Shown: piece after piece, positions 53,245-62,968 of the stretch
Layout of the letters: each line of letters opens with the position of its first letter
Position numbering within the stretch: position 1 is the stretch's first letter
Assembly: GCA_016868195.1 (NCBI GenBank)
Contig: VGHQ01000005.1
Location: 1 to 64,000 of the forward strand
Direction: 5' to 3'
Length of the DNA stretch: 64,000 bases
Source of the DNA: Betaproteobacteria bacterium
GTDB lineage: Bacteria; Pseudomonadota; Gammaproteobacteria; Burkholderiales; Methylophilaceae
Made by a program: the position numbers and the translations under genes
Notes under the pieces: model-generated
What the model was told of the DNA's origin: nothing
Database searches by the model: none
What the model saw: only the letters and a program-made list of their open reading frames with translations

Positions 53245-53798
53245 TGTCCCCCATATTTTTTAAAACAACACTACTAAAATTTATATTAATTTGTTTATAC
53301 TTTCTAAGTATGACTTCGTCTAACGTCTTTGCAGAAAAAGCAGATCGAGACAAGCCTATCGAACTTGAGTCTGACACAATGACATCAAATGACTCAAAAA
53401 ATATAAGTGTATATACGGGTAATGTGATTTTGACGCAAGGCACACTTCTCATTAAAGCTGATGAACTGACTGTTCGAGAGGATAATCAAGGCTTTCAACA
53501 TAGTACAAGTGTCGGTAACCCAACGACCTTCAAACAAAAACGAGAAGGTAAAAATGACTATATTGAAGGAAGTGCGCAGAGAATCGAATATGACGGCCGG
53601 ATGGATAAAGTACATTTGTATAGCAAGGCATCGGTCAAACAAGGTCAGGATGTCATTTATGGTGATTACATCATGTATGACGCAAATGCTGAATTTGCAA
53701 AAGCAATGTCTGGCAATACTAAAAATAATGCGGGAGAAACTGTACCTGGCGCTAGAACGCGTGCAATTATTCAACCAAAGAAAAAGCCACAGGAATAA
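53244..53798 (+). CDS. lptA: LPS transport periplasmic protein LptA
   Basis: Signal peptide, OstA-like domain (PIELESDTMTSNDSKNISVYTGNVILTQG). Confidence 0.93.
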   Translation: MSPIFFKTTLLKFILICLYFLSMTSSNVFAEKADRDKPIELESDTMTSNDSKNISVYTGNVILTQGTLLIKADELTVREDNQGFQHSTSVGNPTTFKQKREGKNDYIEGSAQRIEYDGRMDKVHLYSKASVKQGQDVIYGDYIMYDANAEFAKAMSGNTKNNAGETVPGARTRAIIQPKKKPQE

Positions 53799-53807
53799 CG
53801 ATCTAAT

Positions 53808-54530
53808 ATGAGCGAATTAGTCATTGAAAATCTTAAAAAAACCTTTAAAAAAAGAACTGTTGTTCAAGATGTATCTTTAAATATTAAGAGTGGTGAAATT
53901 GTCGGATTGCTAGGCCCTAATGGCGCTGGAAAGACTACAAGTTTTTATATGATTGTAGGGCTTATTCCAGCTGATCGCGGACGTATCTCATTAGATGATG
54001 TCAATATATCTAAAATGCCAGTTCATAGTCGGTCAAAATTGGGTTTGTCTTATCTACCCCAAGAATCCTCAATCTTTAGAAAAATGACTGTGGCTGAAAA
54101 TATTTTGGCTATTTTAGAACTACAAGAATTAACTCGTGAAAAAATGGATAAGAGACTTGAAGAGCTTCTTCAAGAATTAGGCATTACTCACATTAGAAAT
54201 AATAGTGCAATCAGTCTTTCGGGTGGCGAAAGACGTCGCGTTGAAATTGCTAGATGCCTAGCCTCTAATCCAAGCTTTATTTTACTTGATGAGCCTTTTG
54301 CAGGTATTGATCCTATTGCGGTAATTGATATTCAGAAAATTATCAAATATCTTGCTGAACAAAAAATTGGTATCCTTATTACAGATCATAATGTTCGTGA
54401 AACATTAGGCATTTGTGATCGCGCATATATTGTAAATCAAGGCAAAATACTCGCATCAGGCCTCCCTAAAGCACTTGCGAATGATCAAAATGTTAGAGAT
54501 GTTTATCTAGGTAAAGACTTTTATTTATAA
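53808..54530 (+). CDS. lptB: LPS export ATPase LptB
   Basis: GLLGPNGAGKTTSFYMIVGL, SLSGGERRRVEIARCLA. Confidence 0.97.
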   Translation: MSELVIENLKKTFKKRTVVQDVSLNIKSGEIVGLLGPNGAGKTTSFYMIVGLIPADRGRISLDDVNISKMPVHSRSKLGLSYLPQESSIFRKMTVAENILAILELQELTREKMDKRLEELLQELGITHIRNNSAISLSGGERRRVEIARCLASNPSFILLDEPFAGIDPIAVIDIQKIIKYLAEQKIGILITDHNVRETLGICDRAYIVNQGKILASGLPKALANDQNVRDVYLGKDFYL

Positions 54531-54556
54531 CTACTTAAATAAGCGCTATTTAAGCG

Positions 54557-55963
54557 ATGAAACAAAATCTTCAATTTAAAGCATCCCAGCATTTATCGCT
54601 TACCCCGCAACTTCAGCAATCTATTAAACTTTTACAAATGTCTTCGGTTGAACTTAACCAAGAGCTTGAAATTTTAATTCAACAAAACCCTTTGATTGAA
54701 ATATTTGAAGAAGATGAGGAAGAAAACAAAAATACCTCGATAATTTCTCAAGAGGAAACTTCATTTGAAATTTTAAATCATCAAGAACATCAAGAAGCTA
54801 TTTATGATCATGAAATTAATTGGAGCGACGAATATACAAAAGATAATTATGCTGAATCAGCTGACTATCAAGAACCTGTATCGCAAACATTAAAACAATA
54901 TCTTGAGGATATTTTTCATTTAATTCCAATTAGCGAAAAAGATCAGGCTATTATTTCTCTTTTAATAGATTCAATTAATGAAGATGGTTATCTAGAGGAG
55001 TCCCTTGATTATTTTTTAGCAAGCATTCCAAAAGAATATGAAGTAAGTATGGAAGAAATAGAGTCATTACTCAAGCTTCTTCAAAAACAAGCTCCTCCTG
55101 GTATTGGCGCAAGAGATCTCATAGAATGCCTGACTCTTCAACTTGAGAGTAAAGAGGAAACTCCAATTCATCTACTGTCTATTAAAGTAATCAAGAACCA
55201 TCTAAATCTTTTAGCTGCACGTGACTTTATGAGACTTAAAAAAATACTAGGATGTGAAGATGAAGCATTAAGAGATGTTCAAAAAGTAATTAAAAGTCTT
55301 AATCCAAAACCTGGAAATATATTTTCTACTATTGAAAGCCATCATTTCATTCAACATGAAGTCAATGTCAAAAAAGTGAAGACTAAATGGCAAGTTTCAT
55401 TAAATGAGCAAGCGATTCCCAAACTTCGCTTAAATCATATTTATCGAGACTTAATAAAAAACTCACAAAATGACATTACACATCATTTATCAAGTCAAAT
55501 ACAGGAAGCTAAATGGATTGTGAAAAATATACAACAACGCTTTATCACAATCCTTAAAGTCTCCGAGGCAATTATGAGGCATCAAAAAGACTTTTTAGAT
55601 CATGGTGAATCTATGATGAAACCTCTTATTTTAAGAGAGATTGCTGAAGAAGTGGGTCTTCACGAATCCACAATATCTCGCGTCACATCAAATAAATATA
55701 TTAATACACCTCGTGGTATTTATGAACTCAAATTTTTCTTCGGCAGCTCAATTGATAGTGCGTCAGGGAATGAGCTTGCATCTACCGCAATAAGGGCTAA
55801 AATTAAAGAAGTCATTAAACAAGAAGACCCAAAAAAACCACTTTCAGATAATGAAATTGTCTTATTATTAAAGAAGCAAGATATTAATATCGCTCGTCGA
55901 ACCGTAGCAAAATATAGAGAAATACTAAATATTGCTCCAACCAATCTTAGAAAGATTTTATAA
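54557..55963 (+). CDS. rpoN: RNA polymerase sigma-54 factor
   Basis: QHLSLTPQLQQSIKLLQ start; RpoN box ARRTVAKYRE. Confidence 0.97.
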   Translation: MKQNLQFKASQHLSLTPQLQQSIKLLQMSSVELNQELEILIQQNPLIEIFEEDEEENKNTSIISQEETSFEILNHQEHQEAIYDHEINWSDEYTKDNYAESADYQEPVSQTLKQYLEDIFHLIPISEKDQAIISLLIDSINEDGYLEESLDYFLASIPKEYEVSMEEIESLLKLLQKQAPPGIGARDLIECLTLQLESKEETPIHLLSIKVIKNHLNLLAARDFMRLKKILGCEDEALRDVQKVIKSLNPKPGNIFSTIESHHFIQHEVNVKKVKTKWQVSLNEQAIPKLRLNHIYRDLIKNSQNDITHHLSSQIQEAKWIVKNIQQRFITILKVSEAIMRHQKDFLDHGESMMKPLILREIAEEVGLHESTISRVTSNKYINTPRGIYELKFFFGSSIDSASGNELASTAIRAKIKEVIKQEDPKKPLSDNEIVLLLKKQDINIARRTVAKYREILNIAPTNLRKIL

Positions 55964-55984
55964 TCCTAACTTTAAGGAAATGTC

Positions 55985-56311
55985 ATGAATATTGATTTGA
56001 ATGGCCATCATCTTGAAATTACTCCGTCATTAAAGGAATATATTCAAACTAAATTAGCTAAGATTTTTCACCATTTTGATCATGTCATTGATGCAAAAGT
56101 AACACTCACTGTAAATAAATTGGAGCATATTGCAGAGGCTACAATTCACCTCCCTAAGAGTGATATCCACGCTGAGTGCAGAGGTGAAGACATGTATAGT
56201 GCTATTGATTTACTCTCAGACAAGCTAGATCGTCAAGTCATTAAATACAAAGAAGTTCATAAAGATCATCACAGAGTCCAGGGCGGTTTAAAACATCAAC
56301 CAATCGAATAA
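55985..56311 (+). CDS. hpf: Ribosome hibernation promoting factor (short form)
   Basis: HPF/RaiA-fold; follows rpoN. Confidence 0.94.
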   Translation: MNIDLNGHHLEITPSLKEYIQTKLAKIFHHFDHVIDAKVTLTVNKLEHIAEATIHLPKSDIHAECRGEDMYSAIDLLSDKLDRQVIKYKEVHKDHHRVQGGLKHQPIE

Positions 56312-56892
56312 TGTGTCTATCAAAGTTCTTTAATTTAATTGCATTAAAATCCAAAGACCCTGAAGTTACAAACCATACACACGGTGTATTTGTTGAAATA
56401 AAAAGTAAAGGTATTTTAATTATTGGGAAGTCAGGTATTGGCAAAAGTGAGGTAGCACTTGATTTGATCAGTAGAGGTCACAAACTAATTGCTGATGATA
56501 GTGTATCTTTTTATAAAAACGATCAACATAAGATTATAGGAAAAGCCCCACCACTTTTAAAAAATCTAATGGAAGTTCGTGGCCTAGGCATTCTCGATAT
56601 TAAAAAATTGTTTGGTCGTGCAAGTGTAGCTTCAGAACAAAAACTTTTTTTAGTGATTGAATTGAAAACATTACGAAAAAAACTGAATTATTCAAGACTA
56701 GAAATGACTGTAAATACTTTTAGACTTTTTGATATTAATATCCCTAAAATTGAAATCCCATTAACTCAAACAAGACACATTAGCCTCTTGATTGAAACGG
56801 CAGTTAAAAATTACATATTACTCATGAATGGGCCTAGCACGATAGGTCACCTGTCTCAGAAACTTAACCTACAATTAAGTTTGGATCATTAA
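56311..56892 (+). CDS. hprK: HPr kinase, C-terminal kinase domain only (193 aa)
   Basis: GKSGIGKSE P-loop, IADDSV, MEVRGLGILDIKKLFG signature; lacks the usual N-terminal domain. Confidence 0.9.
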   Translation: MCLSKFFNLIALKSKDPEVTNHTHGVFVEIKSKGILIIGKSGIGKSEVALDLISRGHKLIADDSVSFYKNDQHKIIGKAPPLLKNLMEVRGLGILDIKKLFGRASVASEQKLFLVIELKTLRKKLNYSRLEMTVNTFRLFDINIPKIEIPLTQTRHISLLIETAVKNYILLMNGPSTIGHLSQKLNLQLSLDH

Positions 56893-56894
56893 TT

Positions 56895-57734
56895 ATGGAA
56901 GTCATTATTATTTCAGGACTATCGGGCTCAGGTAAAAGTATTGCCTTAAATGCTCTCGAAGATAATAACTTCTACTGTATCGATAACTTACCCGTTCCAC
57001 TTTTATCAAATATTTCACAACATCTAAATCATGAGCATCAAGACAAGATTGCAATTAGTGTTGATATTAGAAGTATTGATATTGAAAAATTACCCCTCGT
57101 TATAAAAGAAATTGAGTCGTTATCGTTTAAAACGAAGTTGATTTACCTAGAATCATCCACCGAATCTATCGTAAGACGATTTGGTGAAACAAGACGCAGA
57201 CATCCCCTTGCAAACGAAAAGCTATCTCTTTCTGAAACCATAGAAAAAGAAAGGTCTATGCTTGCACCTTTAGCTGAGATTGGTTATAAAATTGATACGA
57301 GCAGCATGTCTGTTAATGCATTAAAGATAGCATTGAGCGAATTGATTGAGTTAAAAGAAGATCATCTTGCCTTACTATTTAGTTCATTCGGATACAAATT
57401 TGGCATCCCACTTGATGCAGATTTTATTTTTGATGTGCGCTGTCTTCCGAACCCACACTATGAGACTAATTTAAAAAATTTAACTGGTTTAGATAAGCCT
57501 GTTGCAGAATTTTTTCATAGCTATAATGAAGTCAATAAAATGTATCAAGATATCAATCACTTTTTAAATGAGTGGCTAGATGCTTTTAAAAAAGATCAAA
57601 GGCATTCACTTCATATAGCTATTGGATGCACTGGAGGCAAGCATCGCTCAGTTTATATTGCAAATAAATTATTCACTAATTTCAATAATCAAAAATCTCA
57701 GGTCATTATTCGCCACAGAGATATTAACCATTAA
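56895..57734 (+). CDS. rapZ: RNase adapter protein RapZ
   Basis: IISGLSGSGKSIALNALED, DVRCLPNPHY, CTGGKHRSVYI. Confidence 0.96.
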   Translation: MEVIIISGLSGSGKSIALNALEDNNFYCIDNLPVPLLSNISQHLNHEHQDKIAISVDIRSIDIEKLPLVIKEIESLSFKTKLIYLESSTESIVRRFGETRRRHPLANEKLSLSETIEKERSMLAPLAEIGYKIDTSSMSVNALKIALSELIELKEDHLALLFSSFGYKFGIPLDADFIFDVRCLPNPHYETNLKNLTGLDKPVAEFFHSYNEVNKMYQDINHFLNEWLDAFKKDQRHSLHIAIGCTGGKHRSVYIANKLFTNFNNQKSQVIIRHRDINH

Positions 57735-57741
57735 GATACTT

Positions 57742-58131
57742 ATGATTGGCATCCTTCTTATTACACATGGCGAACTTGGAAAATCTCTAATTGAATGTGC
57801 TACACATGTTCTGGGCGACAGGCCAAAGCTACTAGATTCTCTTACAATTGAAAATGATTGTGCACACGAAAATATGTATAAGGAAATTTCAGAAAAAATT
57901 AATCTATTAGATCAGGGTGATGGCATTTTGATTCTTACAGATATTTTTGGAGCAACACCTTGTAACATTATTACTAAGATAGTCAAATCTGGCAAAGTCA
58001 ATGCAATTGCCGGTGTTAATTTGTCAATGCTCATTCGAAGCATTAGCTACCGGCATCAGTCCTTTGATGTTCTCATTGCTAAAGCAATTCAAGGCGCTCA
58101 GGATGGGATTATTCATATTCAATCTAATTAA
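57742..58131 (+). CDS. PTS system EIIA component, mannose/fructose family
   Basis: MIGILLITHGELGKSLIE with His-10 and LTDIFGATPCN; start set at ATG 57742 (ORF track begins inside rapZ at 57622). Confidence 0.92.
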   Translation: MIGILLITHGELGKSLIECATHVLGDRPKLLDSLTIENDCAHENMYKEISEKINLLDQGDGILILTDIFGATPCNIITKIVKSGKVNAIAGVNLSMLIRSISYRHQSFDVLIAKAIQGAQDGIIHIQSN

Positions 58132-58133
58132 AC

Positions 58134-58403
58134 ATGCTAGTAACTTCTGTTAAAATTATTAACAAACTAGGTTTACATGCCAGAACCTCCGCAAAACTAA
58201 CTCAGGTTGCTAATCAATTTAAATCTGATATATGGATTGAAAAAAATAATAAAAAAGTCAATGCAAAAAGCATTATGGGTGTAATGATGCTAGCGGCAAG
58301 TCAAGGCTCAGATATTACAATTACAACTGAAGGCCCTGACGAACAAGATGCTTTGAATTCTATTATTGCTCTTATCAATGATTATTTTGGAGAAGGGGAG
58401 TAG
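58134..58403 (+). CDS. ptsH: Phosphocarrier protein HPr
   Basis: GLHARTS (His15) and KSIMGVMML (Ser46 region). Confidence 0.96.
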   Translation: MLVTSVKIINKLGLHARTSAKLTQVANQFKSDIWIEKNNKKVNAKSIMGVMMLAASQGSDITITTEGPDEQDALNSIIALINDYFGEGE

Positions 58404-58409
58404 TCCTAT

Positions 58410-60143
58410 ATGACTCCTTTTAGTCTTCACGGGTTTGGTGTTTCGAATGGCATTGCAATAGGCAAGGCACATCTGATATCCAATGCACTCCTTGAAGTCG
58501 TTCAATATGACATTGATTTAAAAAATATCCCTCATGAAATTAAAAGATTTGAGGACGCTGTTAATACTGTCAGAATTGAACTCAATAAAATAAAATCACA
58601 ACTTCCTTTAGATGCGCCAGGTGAATTAGGATCATTTATTAATACACACATAATGATACTTAATGACAAATCTTTATCTGTGTTGCCAAAATCTATTATT
58701 GAAAATGAAAAATGTAATGCGGAATGGGCGATAAAAAAGCAAATGGATAGTGTCGTAAATCAATTCGATCAAATCGAAGATCAATATCTACGAGAAAGAA
58801 AGCAAGACGTTATTCAAGTTGTCGAGAGGGTTATTAAAATACTTTTGGGTCATTCAAACCAAATTGCAGTAAAGAATAAAGAAAAATTAACAATTTTAGT
58901 AGCACATGATATTTCGCCGGCAGACGCTCTTCATTTCAAAAACCATAAATATGCTGCCTTTATTACGGATGGGGGTGGTGTTACTTCTCATACCGCCATC
59001 TTGTCAAGAAGTTTAAATATTCCTTCAATCGTAGCTCTGCAAAATGCCAGATCTTTAATACGCGACAACGATTTAATTATTGTTGATGGAACAGAAGGTG
59101 TTGTGATTGTTAATCCAACTCATGAAATTCAAAAACATTATAAGAAAATTCAGTATTCATGGGACAACGAACAAGAAAAACTTCAGCGTATCAAAACAAA
59201 AAAATCAATCACTCAAGATGGGGCCACAATTCACCTTTTTGCAAATATCGAAGTTCCAAACGATATTATCTCGGTTAATGCTTCCGGAGCGAGTGGTATT
59301 GGTTTATTTCGAACAGAATTCTTATTTATGAATCGGCAGGATATGCCAGATGAGGAAGAACAATTTCAAGCCTACAAGAAAGTTGCTGAAGCTATGGGTA
59401 AAAGACCTGTCACTATTCGTACCTTAGATTCAGGTGCTGACAAACAAACAGCTTTGGACAATAAAAAAATAAGTCCTAACCCAGCATTAGGGTTAAGAGC
59501 GATCCGATTATGCTTATCTGAGCCTAAAGTTTTTATGACCCAACTTCGAGCCATTTTAAGAGCATCTCAATTTGGAAATATTAAAATTCTTTTTCCTATG
59601 TTAAGTAGCATCAGCGAACTTCGACAAACTAAACTTATTCTAGAAAGAGCAAAGGCGAGCTTAAGAAAAGAGAAAATAAAATTTAATGAAAATATTCATA
59701 TTGGCGGCATGATTGAAATACCAGCTGCCGCCATCAGTGCAGATATTTTTGCTCAAGAATTAGACTTTTTATCAATCGGCACTAATGATTTAATTCAATA
59801 TGCACTAGCAATCGATCGCACAGATGACGCAGTATCTCATCTATACAATCCACTTCATCCTGCTGTCTTAAAATTAATTGCTCTTACAATAAGGTCAGCA
59901 CATAAATACAAAAAATCTATCGCTATTTGTGGTGAAATGGCAGGCGAGCCCAAACTTACTAAATTATTGATTGCTATGGGCGTTGAACAACTCTCTATGC
60001 ATCCTTCTCATATTCTGAGTGTCAAACAACAAGTTTTAACTAGCTCAATCAAAAATATGAAGGCTTCGGTGCTTAAGTTACTTAACCTAAATGAAGTTGA
60101 TAAAATTGAAACTTTACTAAAAAAGATTAATCAATCTATTTAG
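58410..60143 (+). CDS. ptsI: PTS enzyme I
   Basis: GGVTSHTAILSRSLNIPSIV, GIGLFRTEFLFMNR. Confidence 0.97.
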   Translation: MTPFSLHGFGVSNGIAIGKAHLISNALLEVVQYDIDLKNIPHEIKRFEDAVNTVRIELNKIKSQLPLDAPGELGSFINTHIMILNDKSLSVLPKSIIENEKCNAEWAIKKQMDSVVNQFDQIEDQYLRERKQDVIQVVERVIKILLGHSNQIAVKNKEKLTILVAHDISPADALHFKNHKYAAFITDGGGVTSHTAILSRSLNIPSIVALQNARSLIRDNDLIIVDGTEGVVIVNPTHEIQKHYKKIQYSWDNEQEKLQRIKTKKSITQDGATIHLFANIEVPNDIISVNASGASGIGLFRTEFLFMNRQDMPDEEEQFQAYKKVAEAMGKRPVTIRTLDSGADKQTALDNKKISPNPALGLRAIRLCLSEPKVFMTQLRAILRASQFGNIKILFPMLSSISELRQTKLILERAKASLRKEKIKFNENIHIGGMIEIPAAAISADIFAQELDFLSIGTNDLIQYALAIDRTDDAVSHLYNPLHPAVLKLIALTIRSAHKYKKSIAICGEMAGEPKLTKLLIAMGVEQLSMHPSHILSVKQQVLTSSIKNMKASVLKLLNLNEVDKIETLLKKINQSI

Positions 60144-60163
60144 ATCATAACTTTTAAACTATC

Positions 60164-62188
60164 ATGAATAACCCTGTCCTAAATCGCGAAAGCCTTCCAC
60201 TATTTGATCAAATCAAACCAGAGCATATTTCTCCAGCTGTTAAAAGTATTCTCAAAGAAGCTAATACCTTAATTGATTCTCTAAAGGAAATGAGCGTCAC
60301 TCCTTCATGGATAAACTTTGTAGAACCGATCGAAATTATAAGTGAGAAAATTTCTAGGGCTTGGGGTCAAATTGAACACCTCAATGCAGTTATAAACTCG
60401 GAAAATTTAAGGAAATCTTACAACGATAATCTTATAAAATTAACTGAGTTTTATACAAATCTTTCTCAAGATGAATCCCTTTATAAGAAATATCAATCCC
60501 TTAAAAATAGCGAAGTATTTAATTCACTCACACCATCTCAAAAACGCATCATTGAAAATGTCTTACGCGAATTTAAATTAGGCGGTGCGGAACTTAATGA
60601 AAAAGATAAGAAAAAATTTAAAGTTATTCAAGAAAAGCTTGCTAAGCTTTCAACTCAATTCGAGGAAAATATTCTAGATGCCACTAATGAATTTTCTATT
60701 TTTGTGAATGATCTTGATGAACTAAGAGGCATTCCTGAAGAAAATATTAAAAAGGCTCTTGCAGAAGCTAAAGAAGACAAAAAAGAGGGCTATAAGTTTA
60801 CCCTTCACTTCCCATCTTATCTTCCAGTTATGCAATATGCTGATAATAGAATTTTACGTGAAAAGCTATATCATGCTTATGCTACCCGTGCATCTGAACT
60901 TGCATCACCTAAGTTTGATAATACAAAGCTTATAGAAGAAATACTCGAGCTTCGTTATGAATCGTCAAAACTACTTGGCTTTAAAAATTTCACTGAAATG
61001 TCACTTATAACAAAAATGGCAAAATCGAGTGAAGAAGTTATAGGTTTTCTCATAGATTTAGCAAACAAAGCAAAGCCTTTTGCGCTAAAAGATATGGATG
61101 AACTTAAGTCTTTTTCCAAAACCTTAAATATTGAAAAATTAGAAGCTTGGGATATTGCTTATATATCTGAAAAACTTCGTCAAGCCAAATATAGCTTCTC
61201 AGAAAATGAGGTTAAACAATATTTTCCTGAACATCGTGTTTTAAAGGGTTTGTTTAAAGTAGTTGAAACAATCTTTAAATTAAAAATTACGAAATCAGAT
61301 GCTCCTACTTGGCATAATGATGTAAGTTTTTACTCAATAAAAAATAAAAATGATGAATTGGTAGGTCAATTTTATTTGGATTTGTATGCACGCAACCACA
61401 AACGTGGAGGTGCATGGATGGATGAAGCTATATCTCGATATAAAAATTCTCTGGGGTCATCACACCCAGTAGCTTTTTTAACATGTAATTTTTCTTCTCC
61501 GTCTGAAAGTAAAGCGGCTTTATTTTCTCATGATGATGTAATTACCCTTTTCCATGAATTTGGCCATGGACTACATCATATGTTAACGACTGTCGATGAT
61601 TACAGCATTTCTGGTATTAAAGGAGTTGAATGGGATGCCGTTGAATTACCTAGTCAATTTATGGAAAATTTCTGCTGGGAATGGGATGTTATAAAACATA
61701 TGACCGAACATATTGATAACAAAAATCCTTTACCTAAAGCTTTATTTGACAAAATGATCCAGGCTAAAAATTTTCAATCAGGCATGCAAACCTTAAGACA
61801 AATTGAATTTGCCTTATTCGATATAAGATTGCATACTGAATATAGCGATCAAAACAAAATTAACCCTATAAAGCTTCTCGAAACTATTCGTGATGAAATT
61901 GCCGTTGTGAGACCACCATCTTGGAATCGCTTTCCTAATAGTTTTTCTCATATTTTTGCCGGTGGATATGCGGCCGGCTACTACAGTTATAAATGGGCTG
62001 AAGTTTTGGCTTCCGATGCTTTCAGCTTATTTGAAGAGCAAGGCATCTTATCAAGTCATGCCGGCCAAAAATTTCAAGATGAAGTATTATCAAAAGGTGG
62101 ATCTAGACCTGCCATGGAGTCCTTTGTTGCTTTCCGAGGACGTGAACCCTCGGTTGATGCTTTGCTCAGACATAATGGTATGGCTTAA
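60164..62188 (+). CDS. prlC: Oligopeptidase A (M3 family)
   Basis: HEFGHGLHHML zinc motif; full M3 architecture, 674 aa. Confidence 0.95.
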   Translation: MNNPVLNRESLPLFDQIKPEHISPAVKSILKEANTLIDSLKEMSVTPSWINFVEPIEIISEKISRAWGQIEHLNAVINSENLRKSYNDNLIKLTEFYTNLSQDESLYKKYQSLKNSEVFNSLTPSQKRIIENVLREFKLGGAELNEKDKKKFKVIQEKLAKLSTQFEENILDATNEFSIFVNDLDELRGIPEENIKKALAEAKEDKKEGYKFTLHFPSYLPVMQYADNRILREKLYHAYATRASELASPKFDNTKLIEEILELRYESSKLLGFKNFTEMSLITKMAKSSEEVIGFLIDLANKAKPFALKDMDELKSFSKTLNIEKLEAWDIAYISEKLRQAKYSFSENEVKQYFPEHRVLKGLFKVVETIFKLKITKSDAPTWHNDVSFYSIKNKNDELVGQFYLDLYARNHKRGGAWMDEAISRYKNSLGSSHPVAFLTCNFSSPSESKAALFSHDDVITLFHEFGHGLHHMLTTVDDYSISGIKGVEWDAVELPSQFMENFCWEWDVIKHMTEHIDNKNPLPKALFDKMIQAKNFQSGMQTLRQIEFALFDIRLHTEYSDQNKINPIKLLETIRDEIAVVRPPSWNRFPNSFSHIFAGGYAAGYYSYKWAEVLASDAFSLFEEQGILSSHAGQKFQDEVLSKGGSRPAMESFVAFRGREPSVDALLRHNGMA

Positions 62189-62193
62189 GGTTT

Positions 62194-62967
62194 ATGAAAA
62201 TCGCAACATGGAACGTAAATTCTCTTACAGTAAGATTAAGCCAGGTTGAAGAGTGGATTAAGAGAGCAAAACCTGATCTTCTTTTACTTCAGGAAACAAA
62301 ACAAGAAAATATTAAATTTCCTCATGAAGCAATCAATGCCTTAGGTTATAACTCTGTCCACAATGGACAGAAAACCTATAATGGTGTTGCAATCATAAGT
62401 AAATATGAGCTTCTTGATATTCAACATAATATTCCCGATTTCGAAGATGACCAAAAAAGAATGATTGCCGCAACAGTAAATACAAATCATGGAAAGATCA
62501 GAATAGTTTGTGTTTACGTTCCTAATGGTCAATCTGTCGATTCTGATAAATACTTTTATAAACTTGACTGGTTAAAACATTTCACTTTATGGCTCAAAAA
62601 TGAAATGTTATCTCATCCAGATATCGTTATTGCTGGTGACTTTAATATTGCACCTCAAGACATTGATTGCCATGATCCGGAAGTATGGAAAAATAATGTT
62701 CTTGTAAGCAAGAAAGAACGGGGGGCATTTCAAAAAATCATTGATTTGGGACTTTTAGATAGTTTTAGAGCAATGAATCCGTCTGAAATTCAATATAGCT
62801 GGTGGGATTATCGCATGGCTGGCTTTAAAAGAAATCTTGGCATGCGAATTGATCATATACTCATAAATAAGAATTTAATAAATAAGGTAACAATGTCTGC
62901 TATTGATAAAGAACCCAGAAAATCTGAGCGTCCATCGGATCATACGCCCGTCATGATAGAAATTTAA
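62194..62967 (+). CDS. xth: Exodeoxyribonuclease III
   Basis: MKIATWNVNSLTVRLSQVEEW, LLQETK, GDFNIAPQDID, RIDHIL, SDHTPV. Confidence 0.96.
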   Translation: MKIATWNVNSLTVRLSQVEEWIKRAKPDLLLLQETKQENIKFPHEAINALGYNSVHNGQKTYNGVAIISKYELLDIQHNIPDFEDDQKRMIAATVNTNHGKIRIVCVYVPNGQSVDSDKYFYKLDWLKHFTLWLKNEMLSHPDIVIAGDFNIAPQDIDCHDPEVWKNNVLVSKKERGAFQKIIDLGLLDSFRAMNPSEIQYSWWDYRMAGFKRNLGMRIDHILINKNLINKVTMSAIDKEPRKSERPSDHTPVMIEI

Positions 62968-62968
62968 T

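Noticed and set aside
53394-53774. 126-aa - strand ORF
   Set aside because: Antisense to lptA inside a solid kdsD-lptB operon
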